This document shows, in pieces, positions 16,775 through 26,082 of a stretch of DNA of 64,000 nt. The DNA is taken from positions 1 through 64,000 of the forward strand of contig DASUKA010000033.1 of assembly GCA_036278935.1 (NCBI GenBank), written 5' to 3'. Position numbers and translations under genes: made by a program. Each line of letters begins with the position of its first letter. Position 1 is the first letter of the stretch. This stretch comes from DASSNR01 sp036278935 (GTDB lineage Bacteria; Gemmatimonadota; Gemmatimonadetes; Gemmatimonadales; Gemmatimonadaceae). The notes below the pieces were generated by a model. That model was given only the letters and a program-made list of their open reading frames with translations, ran no database searches and had not been told where the DNA came from.

Positions 16775-19700
16775 TTAGAAGGTCGTGGACAGTCCGAAGG
16801 TGATGGTGCGCAGATTCGGGAAGCTGTAGATATCCACCGCGTTGATGACGGCCGAGGCAGCCTCACTACCCACGTTCGACGTGATGCCCACCTCGGGGTC
16901 GAAGCCCTTGTACTTGGTGAAGGTCAACAGGTTGCGGCCCACCACGCTCACGCTCCAGTCACCCACATTGGCCACCGGGCCCACGTGGTAGGAGACCATG
17001 GCCTCACGGAGCTTGGCGTAGCTGTCATCCTGCACCATGAAGCTGTTCGGCCCGAGGATATCGTACAGGCCGCCAATGCCTGACCCGTTGTCGGGTGGCG
17101 CGGCGCGATAGTAGTAACCGAGCGGCTTTGCCGTTTCCACCGACTTGCCGGTCTGGTCATCCACGCCGGCGAGGAAGTCGAGCAGGTCCCACGATTCGCC
17201 TTCGTTCCACACTTTGCCGCCGATCGAGGCATCCAGCAGCCCGTAGAGCGTGAGGCGCTTGAAGCTGAAGTTCGTGGAGACGGAGAACTTGTAATCCGGA
17301 AGCACGTGCCCCAGCGGCGCCTGCACGGCCGTGCCGGTGGAGTCACGCATGATGATCGGCATTCCCCAGTGGAGCTCGACGCCAGGATACGGCGACTGGT
17401 TCGGGAGGAGTACCGTCTCCCAGAGATTCTTCGTAACGCCGTCGTGCCAGCTGTTCCCATCGCCCACCCAGACGATGAACCCATCGTCGTTCTTCTGGTA
17501 GGCCCCGTTGGGGCCGCACTGACTCCGCACGGCCGAGGGCAGCTGGCTGCAGCTGTTGATGAACTGGCGGCCATAGAAGGTGGGGAACCGCTGCCCCGCC
17601 GCGATCTTGAAGATCGTGCCGGTGGCCTGGATGTTCGTTCCGATGTTAAACGGCGGCGCGTTGAGCGCAGTGATCGTCGCCACGTCCCGGCTGTACGAGA
17701 AGTGCGTGGACCAGTTCACGTTCTTGCGCACGATGAGCGGCAGATCGAGCGATGCCTCCCATCCTTCGTTCTTGAGCGTTCCCGCGTTCTGCCACTGCTG
17801 GCCGAATCCGGCCGCGGCGGGAAGCGGAACCAGAAGAATCTGGTCGCGCGTGTTGGAGTTGTAGTACGTGACGTTCAACGTCGCGCGGTTGAACAGCCCC
17901 ATGTCGAGTCCATACTCGGTCTCGGCGTTCACCTCGGGCCGCAGGTCCTTGTTGCCCAGGGTGTTCGGGTTCAGGATACCGCCCGAGCCGAAGGAGAAGG
18001 TTTCGTACTGCGCGCTGAAGCTCGGGACGTTGCCCGCCTCGCCGTACGAGGCGTGGAGCTTGAACTCGTTGATCGCGTGGATCGGCCACCAGGGCTCCTG
18101 CGCCATGCGCCACGCCACGGAGGCGCGGCCGAACGTCGCCCAGCGATTGTCCGAGCCGAAGAGCGAGCTGCCGTCGCGGCGCACAAGGGCGCTCAGGATG
18201 TAGCGGCTCTTGTATGTGAGATCGAGGCTTCCGATAAGCCCCATGCGACGGATGGAGGAACTCCCGCCGCCAATGCCAATGCCCTGAGTGGCGTTGTCGG
18301 GATCGGCCACCGCTTTCGCGGACAGGTGATCGCCACCTTCACTCTCGCTATTCCCATCCTGCTGCTCGTACGTGAACCGGGCGGTCCACCGGGTGGTGAG
18401 ATCGCTGCCGAAATCGTGATCGATGCCGGCATCCAAGCTGGTGTTGTACGACCGGTCGTTGAACGAGTTGTTGTTGATCTGTCCGGACTCAGCCGAGAGG
18501 CTCCGCCTGGTGGTGCGGAACCCCTTGTCCTGGAAGAAGTAGCCACGTCCATTGTCCAGGTCATAGCCGAAGTTCCCGCTGAACCGGAGCCAGTCGAGCG
18601 GCGTGAAGTGCACGTTCAGGTTCCCGAGGTAGCGATCGCGGATCTGGTTGTCCACGTCGTTCTCGAGTGAGTACAGCGCGTTCTCGTTCTGTTGGCCGCC
18701 GCCCTGCAGATTCGGGCGGATGTAGAGCCGGCCGAGGGTGTCGCGCTGCAGCAGGTTGACGATCGGCGGGGTACGGTTGAGCGAGAAGAACGCTCCGCCA
18801 TCGTCTTCCTGGTTGAAACCGTCGGACGAGTTGTGGCTGTAGTAGGACGACAGTGACACCGTCCAGTCCGTGCCGAGCGCTTGGTCCACGTTGAGGCGCG
18901 CGGAGCTGCGCTGGTAGCCGCTGAGGAAGCGAATGGCGCCTCCCTGACCCAGATACGATGCGCTGGCATAGACGTTGGTATTGTCGAAGCGCGCTGTCAT
19001 GTCCACCGTCTGCTGCGTGGTGGCCTTGGGCTTCACGAACTGATCGACGGAATTGTACGTCTTGCCAGGCCACCGATTGATCTGGAAGTCCTGCTTGAGC
19101 GGCCCTCCCTTGAGCACCGAGCCGGGATCCACGGCGAACGACGGCGGCGAGCCGGCCCAGTTGTTCGGGGAGTTGTTGATGGCCTTCTGCACAGTGCCAT
19201 AGTCGAAGGTGGCGGCACAGAGCGGCTCCCCGCTGATTTTGGCGCAGAAGCGCTGGTCGGTCTCATTCATGATCATCCCGGTGCGCTGGGCGATCGGAAT
19301 GGAGTTCTCGACGTCGTTGATCCCGTACTCGGAGCGCAAGGTGAAATGCACGCCGTTCACCTTGCTGTCCGAGCCGCGCTTGGTCGTGATCTGAATGACG
19401 CCGTTGGCCGCGCGCGCGCCGTAGAGCGAGGACGCGGCAGCACCTTCCACCACCTCGACGCTCTGAATGTCGAGCGGGTTGAGGTCCGGCAGCGGGCCGT
19501 TGAGGATAATGCCATCGACCACGTACAGCGGGCCCTGCCCGCGTCCCGCTGCGTCGATGGACTTGGGGCCGCGCAACAGGATCTCGGGCGAGGCACCGGG
19601 GCGTCCGCTCGGCGTGACGATGTTCGCGCCGGGCACCTTCCCCTGCAACTCGCTCAGTGCGTTCGCGGCGGGCACCTTGAGCTGCGACGCATCGACGTGT

Positions 19701-20116
19701 TGCACCGTGAACGGCGTCATGGCTTGCGTGGTGGCCGCCGTGACGCCCGTCACGACGACTTCGCTCAGGTGCTGGACGTCGGTCTTGAGGGTGAAGTTCA
19801 CCGTCTGCGCGCCGGCGTTCAGCGTGATCTGCTGCTGGGCGGGCACCAGACCGATCCGGCGCGCACGCAGCATGAGCGTCTGGCCGTGCACGCGCTCACC
19901 GGGTACGGTGAGATGGTATTGCCCCTGCGCGTTCACCAGGGCGCCGACATTCAGCTCCTGGATGTAGACCTGTGTACCTTCGGCAGGAGCGCCGACATCG
20001 GAGACGACCTTGCCGCTGATCACCGCATTCTGCGCTTGTGCAGCGCTCGCGCCCCCTATTAACAGCAGGGCGAGTACAATCGCGGAAAATCGATTCTGAC
20101 TACTTCTTCCGCTCAT
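16775..20116 (-). CDS. SusC/RagA family TonB-dependent outer-membrane transporter
   Basis: 1113 aa. Signal peptide (residues 1-28), a carboxypeptidase-regulatory-like beta domain (VISGKVVSDVGAPAEG, about 33-120), a TonB plug (residues ~130-250) with the SusC signature region VVEGAAASSLYGARAANGVIQI, and a large C-terminal 22-strand barrel ending in TFGLSTTF with terminal Phe. It imports a large nutrient with SusD using TonB energy. GAGGAAGG precedes the ATG. It is the first gene of the operon, with a 777-bp untranslated region upstream. Confidence 0.95.
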   Translation of the reverse strand: MSGRSSQNRFSAIVLALLLIGGASAAQAQNAVISGKVVSDVGAPAEGTQVYIQELNVGALVNAQGQYHLTVPGERVHGQTLMLRARRIGLVPAQQQITLNAGAQTVNFTLKTDVQHLSEVVVTGVTAATTQAMTPFTVQHVDASQLKVPAANALSELQGKVPGANIVTPSGRPGASPEILLRGPKSIDAAGRGQGPLYVVDGIILNGPLPDLNPLDIQSVEVVEGAAASSLYGARAANGVIQITTKRGSDSKVNGVHFTLRSEYGINDVENSIPIAQRTGMIMNETDQRFCAKISGEPLCAATFDYGTVQKAINNSPNNWAGSPPSFAVDPGSVLKGGPLKQDFQINRWPGKTYNSVDQFVKPKATTQQTVDMTARFDNTNVYASASYLGQGGAIRFLSGYQRSSARLNVDQALGTDWTVSLSSYYSHNSSDGFNQEDDGGAFFSLNRTPPIVNLLQRDTLGRLYIRPNLQGGGQQNENALYSLENDVDNQIRDRYLGNLNVHFTPLDWLRFSGNFGYDLDNGRGYFFQDKGFRTTRRSLSAESGQINNNSFNDRSYNTSLDAGIDHDFGSDLTTRWTARFTYEQQDGNSESEGGDHLSAKAVADPDNATQGIGIGGGSSSIRRMGLIGSLDLTYKSRYILSALVRRDGSSLFGSDNRWATFGRASVAWRMAQEPWWPIHAINEFKLHASYGEAGNVPSFSAQYETFSFGSGGILNPNTLGNKDLRPEVNAETEYGLDMGLFNRATLNVTYYNSNTRDQILLVPLPAAAGFGQQWQNAGTLKNEGWEASLDLPLIVRKNVNWSTHFSYSRDVATITALNAPPFNIGTNIQATGTIFKIAAGQRFPTFYGRQFINSCSQLPSAVRSQCGPNGAYQKNDDGFIVWVGDGNSWHDGVTKNLWETVLLPNQSPYPGVELHWGMPIIMRDSTGTAVQAPLGHVLPDYKFSVSTNFSFKRLTLYGLLDASIGGKVWNEGESWDLLDFLAGVDDQTGKSVETAKPLGYYYRAAPPDNGSGIGGLYDILGPNSFMVQDDSYAKLREAMVSYHVGPVANVGDWSVSVVGRNLLTFTKYKGFDPEVGITSNVGSEAASAVINAVDIYSFPNLRTITFGLSTTF

Positions 20117-20893
20117 AGTCCCTTCCTCACGTCGCTTGGAGTTCTCTCGCAGGAATCAGGAACGGTGCTGCCCGCGCCCTCATGTGGGGAGCGTGCGCCA
20201 CATCCACGGAGAGCGGACGCCTGACCGGCAGGCGAGCGCCGGAAACCGCACAGTGGCGGGATCTCTCCGTGGTACCTCGTCCTTCGTCGTCGGCGGCTGA
20301 TTGCTCGCATCGGGCACCTCCATGGGTGAGGGGTAGGATTGTGGAACGAGACGGCCTATCAGACATCCGGCAGCCGACCACTCCGCTCCGCAATAGCGCG
20401 GGGGCACGGGCTGCGGTGAAACTCGAAGGGACGATGCGGCGTAAGGAACGTACGAGCGGCGGCCGTGATGAAGCCGCGACATATACGAGCGCGGCGGGCC
20501 CCAGCAGCCGCCAGAGAGACGTACGGCGGGAACCGGAACGGGCCGGGGAATTGGAGAGCGAGTAACCGTTTCGGCTCACTGCACCACAGAGGGCACGAAG
20601 AAGTGCCGACCGCTTTTTTCTATGCGCTCGGTGTCCCTGTGGTGCACCCAAACGGAAATCGCTTTGGTAGCGGCCCACAATAACGCGCCGATCGAGGGGC
20701 CGCAAGAGCGGTGTTCGCAGACCCGCGAATGCCGCAACCAACGCGCCAGCACCGCCCGAGCTGGGCCGGTCGCCATTTCGATAGTCACCCCCGGTGCGCT
20801 GGCTGGTCGGATCGCATACCGTATACCCTATCCAGCGCATACCATAGACCCCGTAGCGTCCAGCGAGCAGAGCTCGAGCCGGGGGATGCGCCG
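20117..20893. other. 777-bp gene-free region upstream of susC
   Basis: No convincing coding sequence is seen on either strand. The region holds the palindromic element 20565-20661 and, near 20812-20845, AT-richer text with a repeated GCATACC word and TATACGGTATGC-like minus-strand hexamers that could be a promoter for susC. A second candidate minus-strand -10 (TATATG) lies near 20482. A long leader for susC is possible. Confidence 0.4.
20565..20661. repeat. CCACAGAG-type imperfect palindrome
   Basis: The arm GCACCACAGAGGGCACGAAG (20581-20600) is approximately complementary to the region ending GTCCCTGTGGTGC (20633-20645). The similarity extends outward into CCGTTT-containing flanks on both sides and encloses a T-rich tract on the plus strand. 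Such CCACAGAG-word palindromes recur in intergenic DNA of many unrelated bacteria. It may be a small non-autonomous element or a terminator. Confidence 0.55.
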
Positions 20894-21778
20894 TCAGCGC
20901 TCGCGAGGCGGCTGCCCGGAATCCTTGCCGTGGAGCGACGGCCGCCGGGTCCAGATCACGATCGCGCCGCACCGCGCATCCGGGTCGCCGAAGACGGCGG
21001 GTAGCTCGGAGCGGCCGCGATAGATCTCGATCGCCTCCAGGTCCTCCCCCCGGATGCCCGAGATCAGCCGACCGGCCACGGTCGGCGGGTCGGTTGAATG
21101 CGTGGCGCGAGTCCCGTCCAGATAGATCTGTGGGGTGCAGCTCCGGATGGTGGAGGTCCGACCCATCTGCACCGTGACCTCGTCTCCCGAGCCCTGAATC
21201 TCCACGCCGGGGACCTCGCGCAACAGGATCGGAAGGGGCGGCGCGCCGCGCTCGCGGATGTCCTCATACGTCAGGAATGTTCCGATGCCCAGCTGGCGGC
21301 GGCGATCAAACCCCTGGAGCAGCACGTTGCGCCGCTCATCCGTTCCGGTCACAGTGGTGGCAGGCAGCCGGGCCGCCATCGGGGAGAGATGGAACTGCAG
21401 GGTGCTGTCCACCACCGGGGCGACGGGAGTCACCAGCGGGACGAAGCCGATGCGCCGGATGTAGAGGGCGTACGGGCCCCGCTCGGTCACGGATACCGCG
21501 AACAGCCCGGCCGAATCGGCCACCGCGTGCGCCTGTTTGAGCATGCGGTGGTCGCGCACGACCCAGACTTCAGCGAAGGGAATCGGAGTGGCGGTGCCCG
21601 CCACTGTAATCCTGCCGCGGATGTGCACGGTGTCCTGGGCGGCGGCAGGCGCCGCAGCGGCGAGCAGGGCGACGAGCACGAGGAGGACGGGCAGACAGCG
21701 GGTGCCGCGGTGGGCCTGGGCCGAACGGCAGGCAACGGGCGGGCGCGGCGCAACCGGCGCAACGAAGGCGATTTCCAT
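20894..21778 (-). CDS. Secreted regulatory-like plus TonB-plug protein lacking a barrel
   Basis: 294 aa. Signal peptide (hydrophobic LLVLVALLAAAAPAAAQ), a carboxypeptidase-regulatory-like domain (VHIRGRITVAGTATPIPFAEV), a linker with LLQGFDRRRQLGIGTFLTYED, and a plug-like domain with LLREVPGVEIQG, two cysteines (RSCTPQIYLDG and DARCGAIVIW) and the ending VIWTRRP. The 22-strand barrel of SusC/TonB receptors is absent. The start at 21778 has GGAGGGAAG seven bases upstream; the frame is open to 21847. It resembles the protein at 55671-57185 and may act in signalling or as a periplasmic or surface adaptor. Confidence 0.75.
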   Translation of the reverse strand: MEIAFVAPVAPRPPVACRSAQAHRGTRCLPVLLVLVALLAAAAPAAAQDTVHIRGRITVAGTATPIPFAEVWVVRDHRMLKQAHAVADSAGLFAVSVTERGPYALYIRRIGFVPLVTPVAPVVDSTLQFHLSPMAARLPATTVTGTDERRNVLLQGFDRRRQLGIGTFLTYEDIRERGAPPLPILLREVPGVEIQGSGDEVTVQMGRTSTIRSCTPQIYLDGTRATHSTDPPTVAGRLISGIRGEDLEAIEIYRGRSELPAVFGDPDARCGAIVIWTRRPSLHGKDSGQPPRER

Positions 21779-21862
21779 GGGCCGCTTCCCTCCACGGGCA
21801 GGCGCGCTGCCCTTCTGCACACTACCGCGCCACTGGCCAGCCGTCAACCGGCGCGCAGAACG

Positions 21863-22351
21863 TTACGCTGCCAGCGAGCTCCCGCATGCCGGACAGAAGC
21901 GAGCGCCCTGCTCCGTGACGCTCGCGTGGCACTTCGCGCACTCACCAGCCAGAAACCGGCCGCAGCTCGAGCAATAGACGGCATCGGGCTCGGGACGCGG
22001 GCCACACGCCGGACAGATCGAGGCGGGCTGACGCCGGTAGGCGAGGATCGCTGCCTCGATCTGCGCGTCGTCGGCCGTGGCGGCCGCGTCCTCCTGTCGC
22101 ATGGCCGCCAGCGCTTCGCGCGTATACTCGGCTTTGAGTGTTGCATAGTCGGCGTCCGAGAGCTTGCCGGTCTCCCGGTCGAACTCCACTTCACGCAGCA
22201 CGGCAATGGCGGACTCGGCGCGCGTGGGCTCAGCCGCGCGCGGGGGATCCGCCGGCACCACCCGGCGCCGCGGGGCATCGCTGAACAGCGGGTACAGCAC
22301 GAACGCCAGCGCGCCGAGCGCGAGAATCGTCCCGGCGATGAGCGCCGTCAC
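21863..22351 (-). CDS. Membrane-anchored zinc-ribbon protein, CcmI-like N-terminus
   Basis: 162 aa. An N-terminal membrane helix (residues 3-22, ending LYPLF as in CcmI-type proteins), a helical segment (AIAVLREVEFDRETGKLSDADY) very like the short helical region of CcmI/CycH or related zinc-ribbon proteins, then a double zinc ribbon: CPAC, CSSC, CAKC and CPAC. Its ATG overlaps the stop of the CcmH-like gene (22348-22351), placing it in the cytochrome c maturation operon. It may dock apocytochrome or hold partners; the metal-binding tail is predicted cytoplasmic. Confidence 0.75.
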   Translation of the reverse strand: MTALIAGTILALGALAFVLYPLFSDAPRRRVVPADPPRAAEPTRAESAIAVLREVEFDRETGKLSDADYATLKAEYTREALAAMRQEDAAATADDAQIEAAILAYRRQPASICPACGPRPEPDAVYCSSCGRFLAGECAKCHASVTEQGARFCPACGSSLAA

Positions 22352-22995
22352 CGGTCATCACTCCTGACGGCGGCGTCGATGCGTGCAAGTTCTTCGGGCG
22401 TGGCCTCCACTGGGAGCGGGGCCACCGCTGGTCCCGTGTCGGGCGCCGGCCGCCACTTGCGAATCACCGCGACCACGAGCACTGCACCGGCGCCAAGCGC
22501 GGCGAAGGGCGTGAAGTAGCCCGTCAGGTTGAAGCCGCGCTTGGGCGGCTCCATGAGCACCTTCTCGCCATAGACATGCACGAACGCGTCGATGATCTCC
22601 TGCGCGCTGTAGCCCCCAGCCACCAGCGCCATGACGTCGCTGTGCATATGCGGCGACACGGGACAGGTGAAGTCGGTGGTGCGGCAGGTGTAGATGTCCA
22701 GATTGCAGCCGCACTGGCAATGGATACGCTGCTCCAGCACGTTGCGCTGCTCCGTCGTCAGCAATGGCGCGCTTCCCTTTGCCGGCAGCCGCACGGGCTT
22801 GTACCGCCCTTCATCCATGACCGTGTTGGTTGCCGAGCTCATGGTCATGGTGTCGGTGCCGGCGCGTTGCGGCGCACCCTGCTGCGGCACGCCCTGTTGC
22901 GCCAGGAGCGCCGACGGCACGGCCGCAGCAGCCAGACCGGTAGCCAGCGCGCCGAGGAACTGGCGGCGGGTGAAGATCAGATTATCCATGTACAC
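22348..22995 (-). CDS. CcmH/NrfF-like thioreductase subunit with CXCXC motif
   Basis: 215 aa. A twin-arginine-like signal (TRRQFLGALATG) and a Gln/Pro linker precede a CcmH-type domain: HCQCGCNLDIYTC, a further Cys (FTCP), then SAQEIIDAFVHVYGEKVLMEPP, which matches the C-terminal half of CcmH, and a membrane helix at about residues 165-185. Classical CcmH carries LRCxxCQN; here the cysteines are CXCXC plus two more, so redox or haem handling may differ. It follows ccmF after a 200-bp inverted-repeat spacer. Confidence 0.8.
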   Translation of the reverse strand: MYMDNLIFTRRQFLGALATGLAAAAVPSALLAQQGVPQQGAPQRAGTDTMTMSSATNTVMDEGRYKPVRLPAKGSAPLLTTEQRNVLEQRIHCQCGCNLDIYTCRTTDFTCPVSPHMHSDVMALVAGGYSAQEIIDAFVHVYGEKVLMEPPKRGFNLTGYFTPFAALGAGAVLVVAVIRKWRPAPDTGPAVAPLPVEATPEELARIDAAVRSDDR

Positions 22996-23015
22996 GGTCC
23001 ATCTTGAAAAGTCGC

Positions 23016-23215
23016 TCAGTGGGTCAGTCGATCAGTGGGTCAGGAACAGCCGGGTGAAGGGAGTGGGATGTCGGGTACGCGGGGACAGATCCCTCGGTCG
23101 CTCCGCGTCCGCGAAATGACCGCTGTGGTCGTTCCGCGGACTGACCACGGTGGTTCACGCCGTTCCCCCATACCCCAGGCCCTACTCCCAATACCCTTGC
23201 CTTCTGACTCACTCC
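23016..23215. repeat. Long imperfect inverted repeat at the ccmF stop
   Basis: The left arm (23016-23084) and the right arm (23163-23215) are complementary in word order: AGTGGGTCAG matches CTGACTCACT, and GAAGGGAGTGGG matches CCCTACTCCC. The right arm covers the ccmF stop codon (23209-23211). The left arm has five G-runs of at least three with 3-5-base loops, a G-quadruplex motif on the plus strand; the right arm carries one on the minus strand. Between the arms sits a smaller hairpin (GTCCGCG/CGCGGAC). Confidence 0.65.
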
Positions 23216-25236
23216 ACACTTCCTGCCGGCTCCAGCGGCGCGGCGTAGCCCGCCTGCGCCTTGCGGCGCTCCGCCTGTGGCCACATCACGATCAATCCGC
23301 CGATGGCCATGATCAATCCGCCGTACCAGACCCACACCACAAGCGGGTTGAACTGGATGCGAATCTCGGACACCTCGTTCCCCGGCGGGCCGGTGACGCC
23401 GGCGAGCACCATGTACACGTCCTGTCGGAGACCGTACTTGATTCCCACCTCGGTGGATGGGTTGAAGGTCGGCACGCCGCGGCTGTCCACCACCTGGCGC
23501 TTCTCCGACTTGATGAATCCGGCGGGCTTCCCATCCCTCGTGGCCTGCACGAGAACGGCGGTGACCTCGCGATTGAGCTGATTGTACTCCGACACCCCCT
23601 GGCTCACGAAGCGCCACTGATGGCCGTACGGATCGGTCGCTTCGAAGGACTGCCCCGCCTTGAGCGTGACGTCGAACTGCTTCTTGAACGCCAGTCCCGC
23701 CAGTGCCACGAAGAGCACCACGACGCCCACATGCACGATGTAGCCGCCGTACCGGCGCCGGTTGCGCCCCACCAAGCGCACGAATGCCGCGACGGGGTTC
23801 TCCGAATAGATCCGGCGCCGGGCACGGACGCCCTTGGAGAACTCCTGCCCGATGGTCGTGAGCACGAAGCCCGCGAGCGTGTACGCCACAAGGGCGTAGA
23901 AGTCGCGCATGCCGAGGCCGAACAGGATGACGCCCGTGACAATGCCGCCGACGACGGGGCCGGTGAATTGCCGCTTCAGGTTCGCCACTGACGCGCGCCG
24001 CCACGCGATGAGCGGCCCGATGCCGGTAAGCGCCAGGAGCAGCAGTCCGAGCGGCACGTTCACCTGATTGAAGAACGGCGGCCCCACCGTGATCTTCGTC
24101 CCGCGCACTGCTTCGCTGATGATCGGGAAGAGCGTGCCCCACAGGATGGCGAAGGCGATGCCGACGAGGAGCAGATTGTTGAAGAGGAAGCTCGCCTCCC
24201 GGCTCACCATGCTCTCCAGCTGCGCCCTGGCCTGCAGGTCCTTCAGCCGTGTGCCCACCAGATACGCGGTGAAGATGATGGCGGCGATGAGAAAGCCGCC
24301 GAACCAGTACCCGACCGAGGATTGCGCGAAGGCGTGCACACTCGAGATCACGCCGCTCCGCGTGATGAATGTGCCGAAGATGGAGAGGAGAAAGGTGGTG
24401 ACGACGAGGGTGACGTTCCACTTCCGCAGCATCCCCCGCTTCTCCTGTACCATGATGGAGTGCAGGAACGCCGTGCCCGTGAGCCACGGAAGGAACGACG
24501 CATTCTCCACCGGATCCCATGCCCAGTAGCCGCCCCATCCCAACTCCACATATGCCCACCACATGCCGAGGGTGATCCCGATGGTGAGGAAGAACCAGGA
24601 GAGCAGCGCCCAGCGGCGAACGGAGGCGAGCCAGTGCGCGTCCAGCTTCCGCGTGATGAGCGCCGCCACGGCAAAGGCGAACGGCACCGAGGTGGCGATG
24701 TAGCCCAGATAGAGATTTGGCGGATGCGCAGCCATGAAGGGGTTCTGCAGCTGCGGATTCAGCCCGCTCCCGTCGGGCGGGATCCATCCCAGGCGCTGAT
24801 ACGGATTCGAGCCGAAGGCGATCGTCGCGAGGAAGAAGAGCTGGATGGCCGCCAGCACACCCACCACGTACGGCATGAGCTCGCGGTTGCGACGCCGGTT
24901 GGTGAAGACGACGATGCCCGCGTAGATCGAGAGGATGAGCACCCAGAGGAGCAGCGAGCCGGACTGCCCGCCCCAGAAGGCGGTGAACTTGTAGATGCTC
25001 GGCAGGTTCGCGCTGGTATAGGCGGCGACGTACTCGAGGGAGAAATCGGATGTCAGGAGCGCCGTCCAGAGCCCCAGCGCCGCCAGCAGCACGAAGCCCA
25101 GGGTGGCATACGTCGCGCGCTCGGCGCTCCTGACGAGGTCGGCGCGGCGCGTGACGCCGCCGGCGAACGCGACCGTGGTGCCCCAGGCCGCCATGAGGAC
25201 GGCGACCCAGAGCGAGAGCTCACCAATGAGAATCAT
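23209..25236 (-). CDS. ccmF: Cytochrome c maturation haem lyase CcmF
   Basis: 675 aa, about 15 membrane helices. The WWD haem-handling motif is present as WGGYWAWDPVENASFLPW near residue 243. The adjoining conserved His region (HSIMVQEKRGML) and the C-terminal periplasmic domain (about 510-625) are also seen. CcmF receives haem from CcmE and, with CcmH, attaches it to apocytochrome CXXCH motifs. Its start overlaps the ccmE stop by four bases. Confidence 0.95.
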   Translation of the reverse strand: MILIGELSLWVAVLMAAWGTTVAFAGGVTRRADLVRSAERATYATLGFVLLAALGLWTALLTSDFSLEYVAAYTSANLPSIYKFTAFWGGQSGSLLLWVLILSIYAGIVVFTNRRRNRELMPYVVGVLAAIQLFFLATIAFGSNPYQRLGWIPPDGSGLNPQLQNPFMAAHPPNLYLGYIATSVPFAFAVAALITRKLDAHWLASVRRWALLSWFFLTIGITLGMWWAYVELGWGGYWAWDPVENASFLPWLTGTAFLHSIMVQEKRGMLRKWNVTLVVTTFLLSIFGTFITRSGVISSVHAFAQSSVGYWFGGFLIAAIIFTAYLVGTRLKDLQARAQLESMVSREASFLFNNLLLVGIAFAILWGTLFPIISEAVRGTKITVGPPFFNQVNVPLGLLLLALTGIGPLIAWRRASVANLKRQFTGPVVGGIVTGVILFGLGMRDFYALVAYTLAGFVLTTIGQEFSKGVRARRRIYSENPVAAFVRLVGRNRRRYGGYIVHVGVVVLFVALAGLAFKKQFDVTLKAGQSFEATDPYGHQWRFVSQGVSEYNQLNREVTAVLVQATRDGKPAGFIKSEKRQVVDSRGVPTFNPSTEVGIKYGLRQDVYMVLAGVTGPPGNEVSEIRIQFNPLVVWVWYGGLIMAIGGLIVMWPQAERRKAQAGYAAPLEPAGSVE

Positions 25237-25688
25237 GATCGCGAGGCGGTAGTCGTCGCGGTCTGGTACCCAGGCGTGGACTGGTATTTCTTGGGCGCGT
25301 TCTCATACCGCGAGGCGCATTTGGTGAGTACCGTCGTGGCCTGGAAGGTCCCCGTACGCGCGAGCCGCCCTTCGAGCACCACGTCCACGCTGTCCGTGAA
25401 CATATCCGGAACGAGCCCGCGGTACGTCACCGGATAGCTGTGTGCCCCGTCGGTCACGCGGAAGGCGATCTCCCGCCCGTCCGGTTCCTTGACGATGGAG
25501 CCGGGCACCACCCGCGCCCCGACTTTCACGCCCGTCTCGTAGAACGACGGATCGTGCGACACCTTGGAAGCCAGCTCAGTAGGGGTGAGGTAATACTCTC
25601 CGGTGGTGTTGATGGCGCTGGCCATGAGGTAGCCAGCCGATCCCAGGATGAGCGCCCCGCCGATCAGGAACTTGGTTCGCGCTTTCAT
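25233..25688 (-). CDS. ccmE: Haem chaperone CcmE, CXXXY variant
   Basis: 151 aa. An N-terminal anchor helix (residues 6-25), then an OB-fold domain with VGARVVPGSIVKE, FRVTDGAHSYPVTYRGLVPDMF and VVLEGRLARTGTFQATTVLTK. The residue that normally binds haem covalently, the His of HXXXY, is replaced by Cys: TKCASRY. A CXXXY-type CcmE is known from archaea and some bacteria such as Desulfovibrio as a variant System I. The start ATG at 25688 gives a normal length; the frame is open to 26096. It is coupled to ccmF (4-base overlap). Confidence 0.93.
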   Translation of the reverse strand: MKARTKFLIGGALILGSAGYLMASAINTTGEYYLTPTELASKVSHDPSFYETGVKVGARVVPGSIVKEPDGREIAFRVTDGAHSYPVTYRGLVPDMFTDSVDVVLEGRLARTGTFQATTVLTKCASRYENAPKKYQSTPGYQTATTTASRS

Positions 25689-25717
25689 TGAGTCATCGCT
25701 CCATATCGAGAGCGGGT

Positions 25718-25933
25718 CTATTGGGGCTCGCGCCCACGCATGGCCTCGCGCCGGACATGCGCCATGATGGTGTCGAGCTCCGCCTCGGCCTGCGCGCGTT
25801 CCTCCGGGGTCCATGCGGCGGTGCGGCGACTCAACGCCCGTACCTGGGCCAACATCTCGCCCACGAGCGCGCGCAGCACCAGATTCGATCGACGCTCCGC
25901 TGCGATTTCCGAGCCAGCTGTCTTGTCGCTCAT
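25718..25933 (-). CDS. Small coiled-coil protein upstream of ccmE
   Basis: 71 aa, soluble, charged and Ala-rich, predicted as two helices (residues 14-38 and 42-66). It lies 29 bases upstream of ccmE on the same strand and is likely the first gene of the ccm operon. It has no membrane segment, so it is not CcmD. No family was recognised. The remaining 149 bases to glpK show nothing obvious. Confidence 0.55.
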   Translation of the reverse strand: MSDKTAGSEIAAERRSNLVLRALVGEMLAQVRALSRRTAAWTPEERAQAEAELDTIMAHVRREAMRGREPQ

Positions 25934-26082
25934 CGATTGTCATCCGTGGGAAGCGGCGGTGGCACGCAGAGAACCCGCTTGGACCCGGCGCGTGCGCGGC
26001 GCAGCGCCCTGGCGGGCGCTCGCATGAGAACAATCCGAATATAGAGAAAAGAATCCCCGGAGAATAGGCGCGTACCCGCGGA

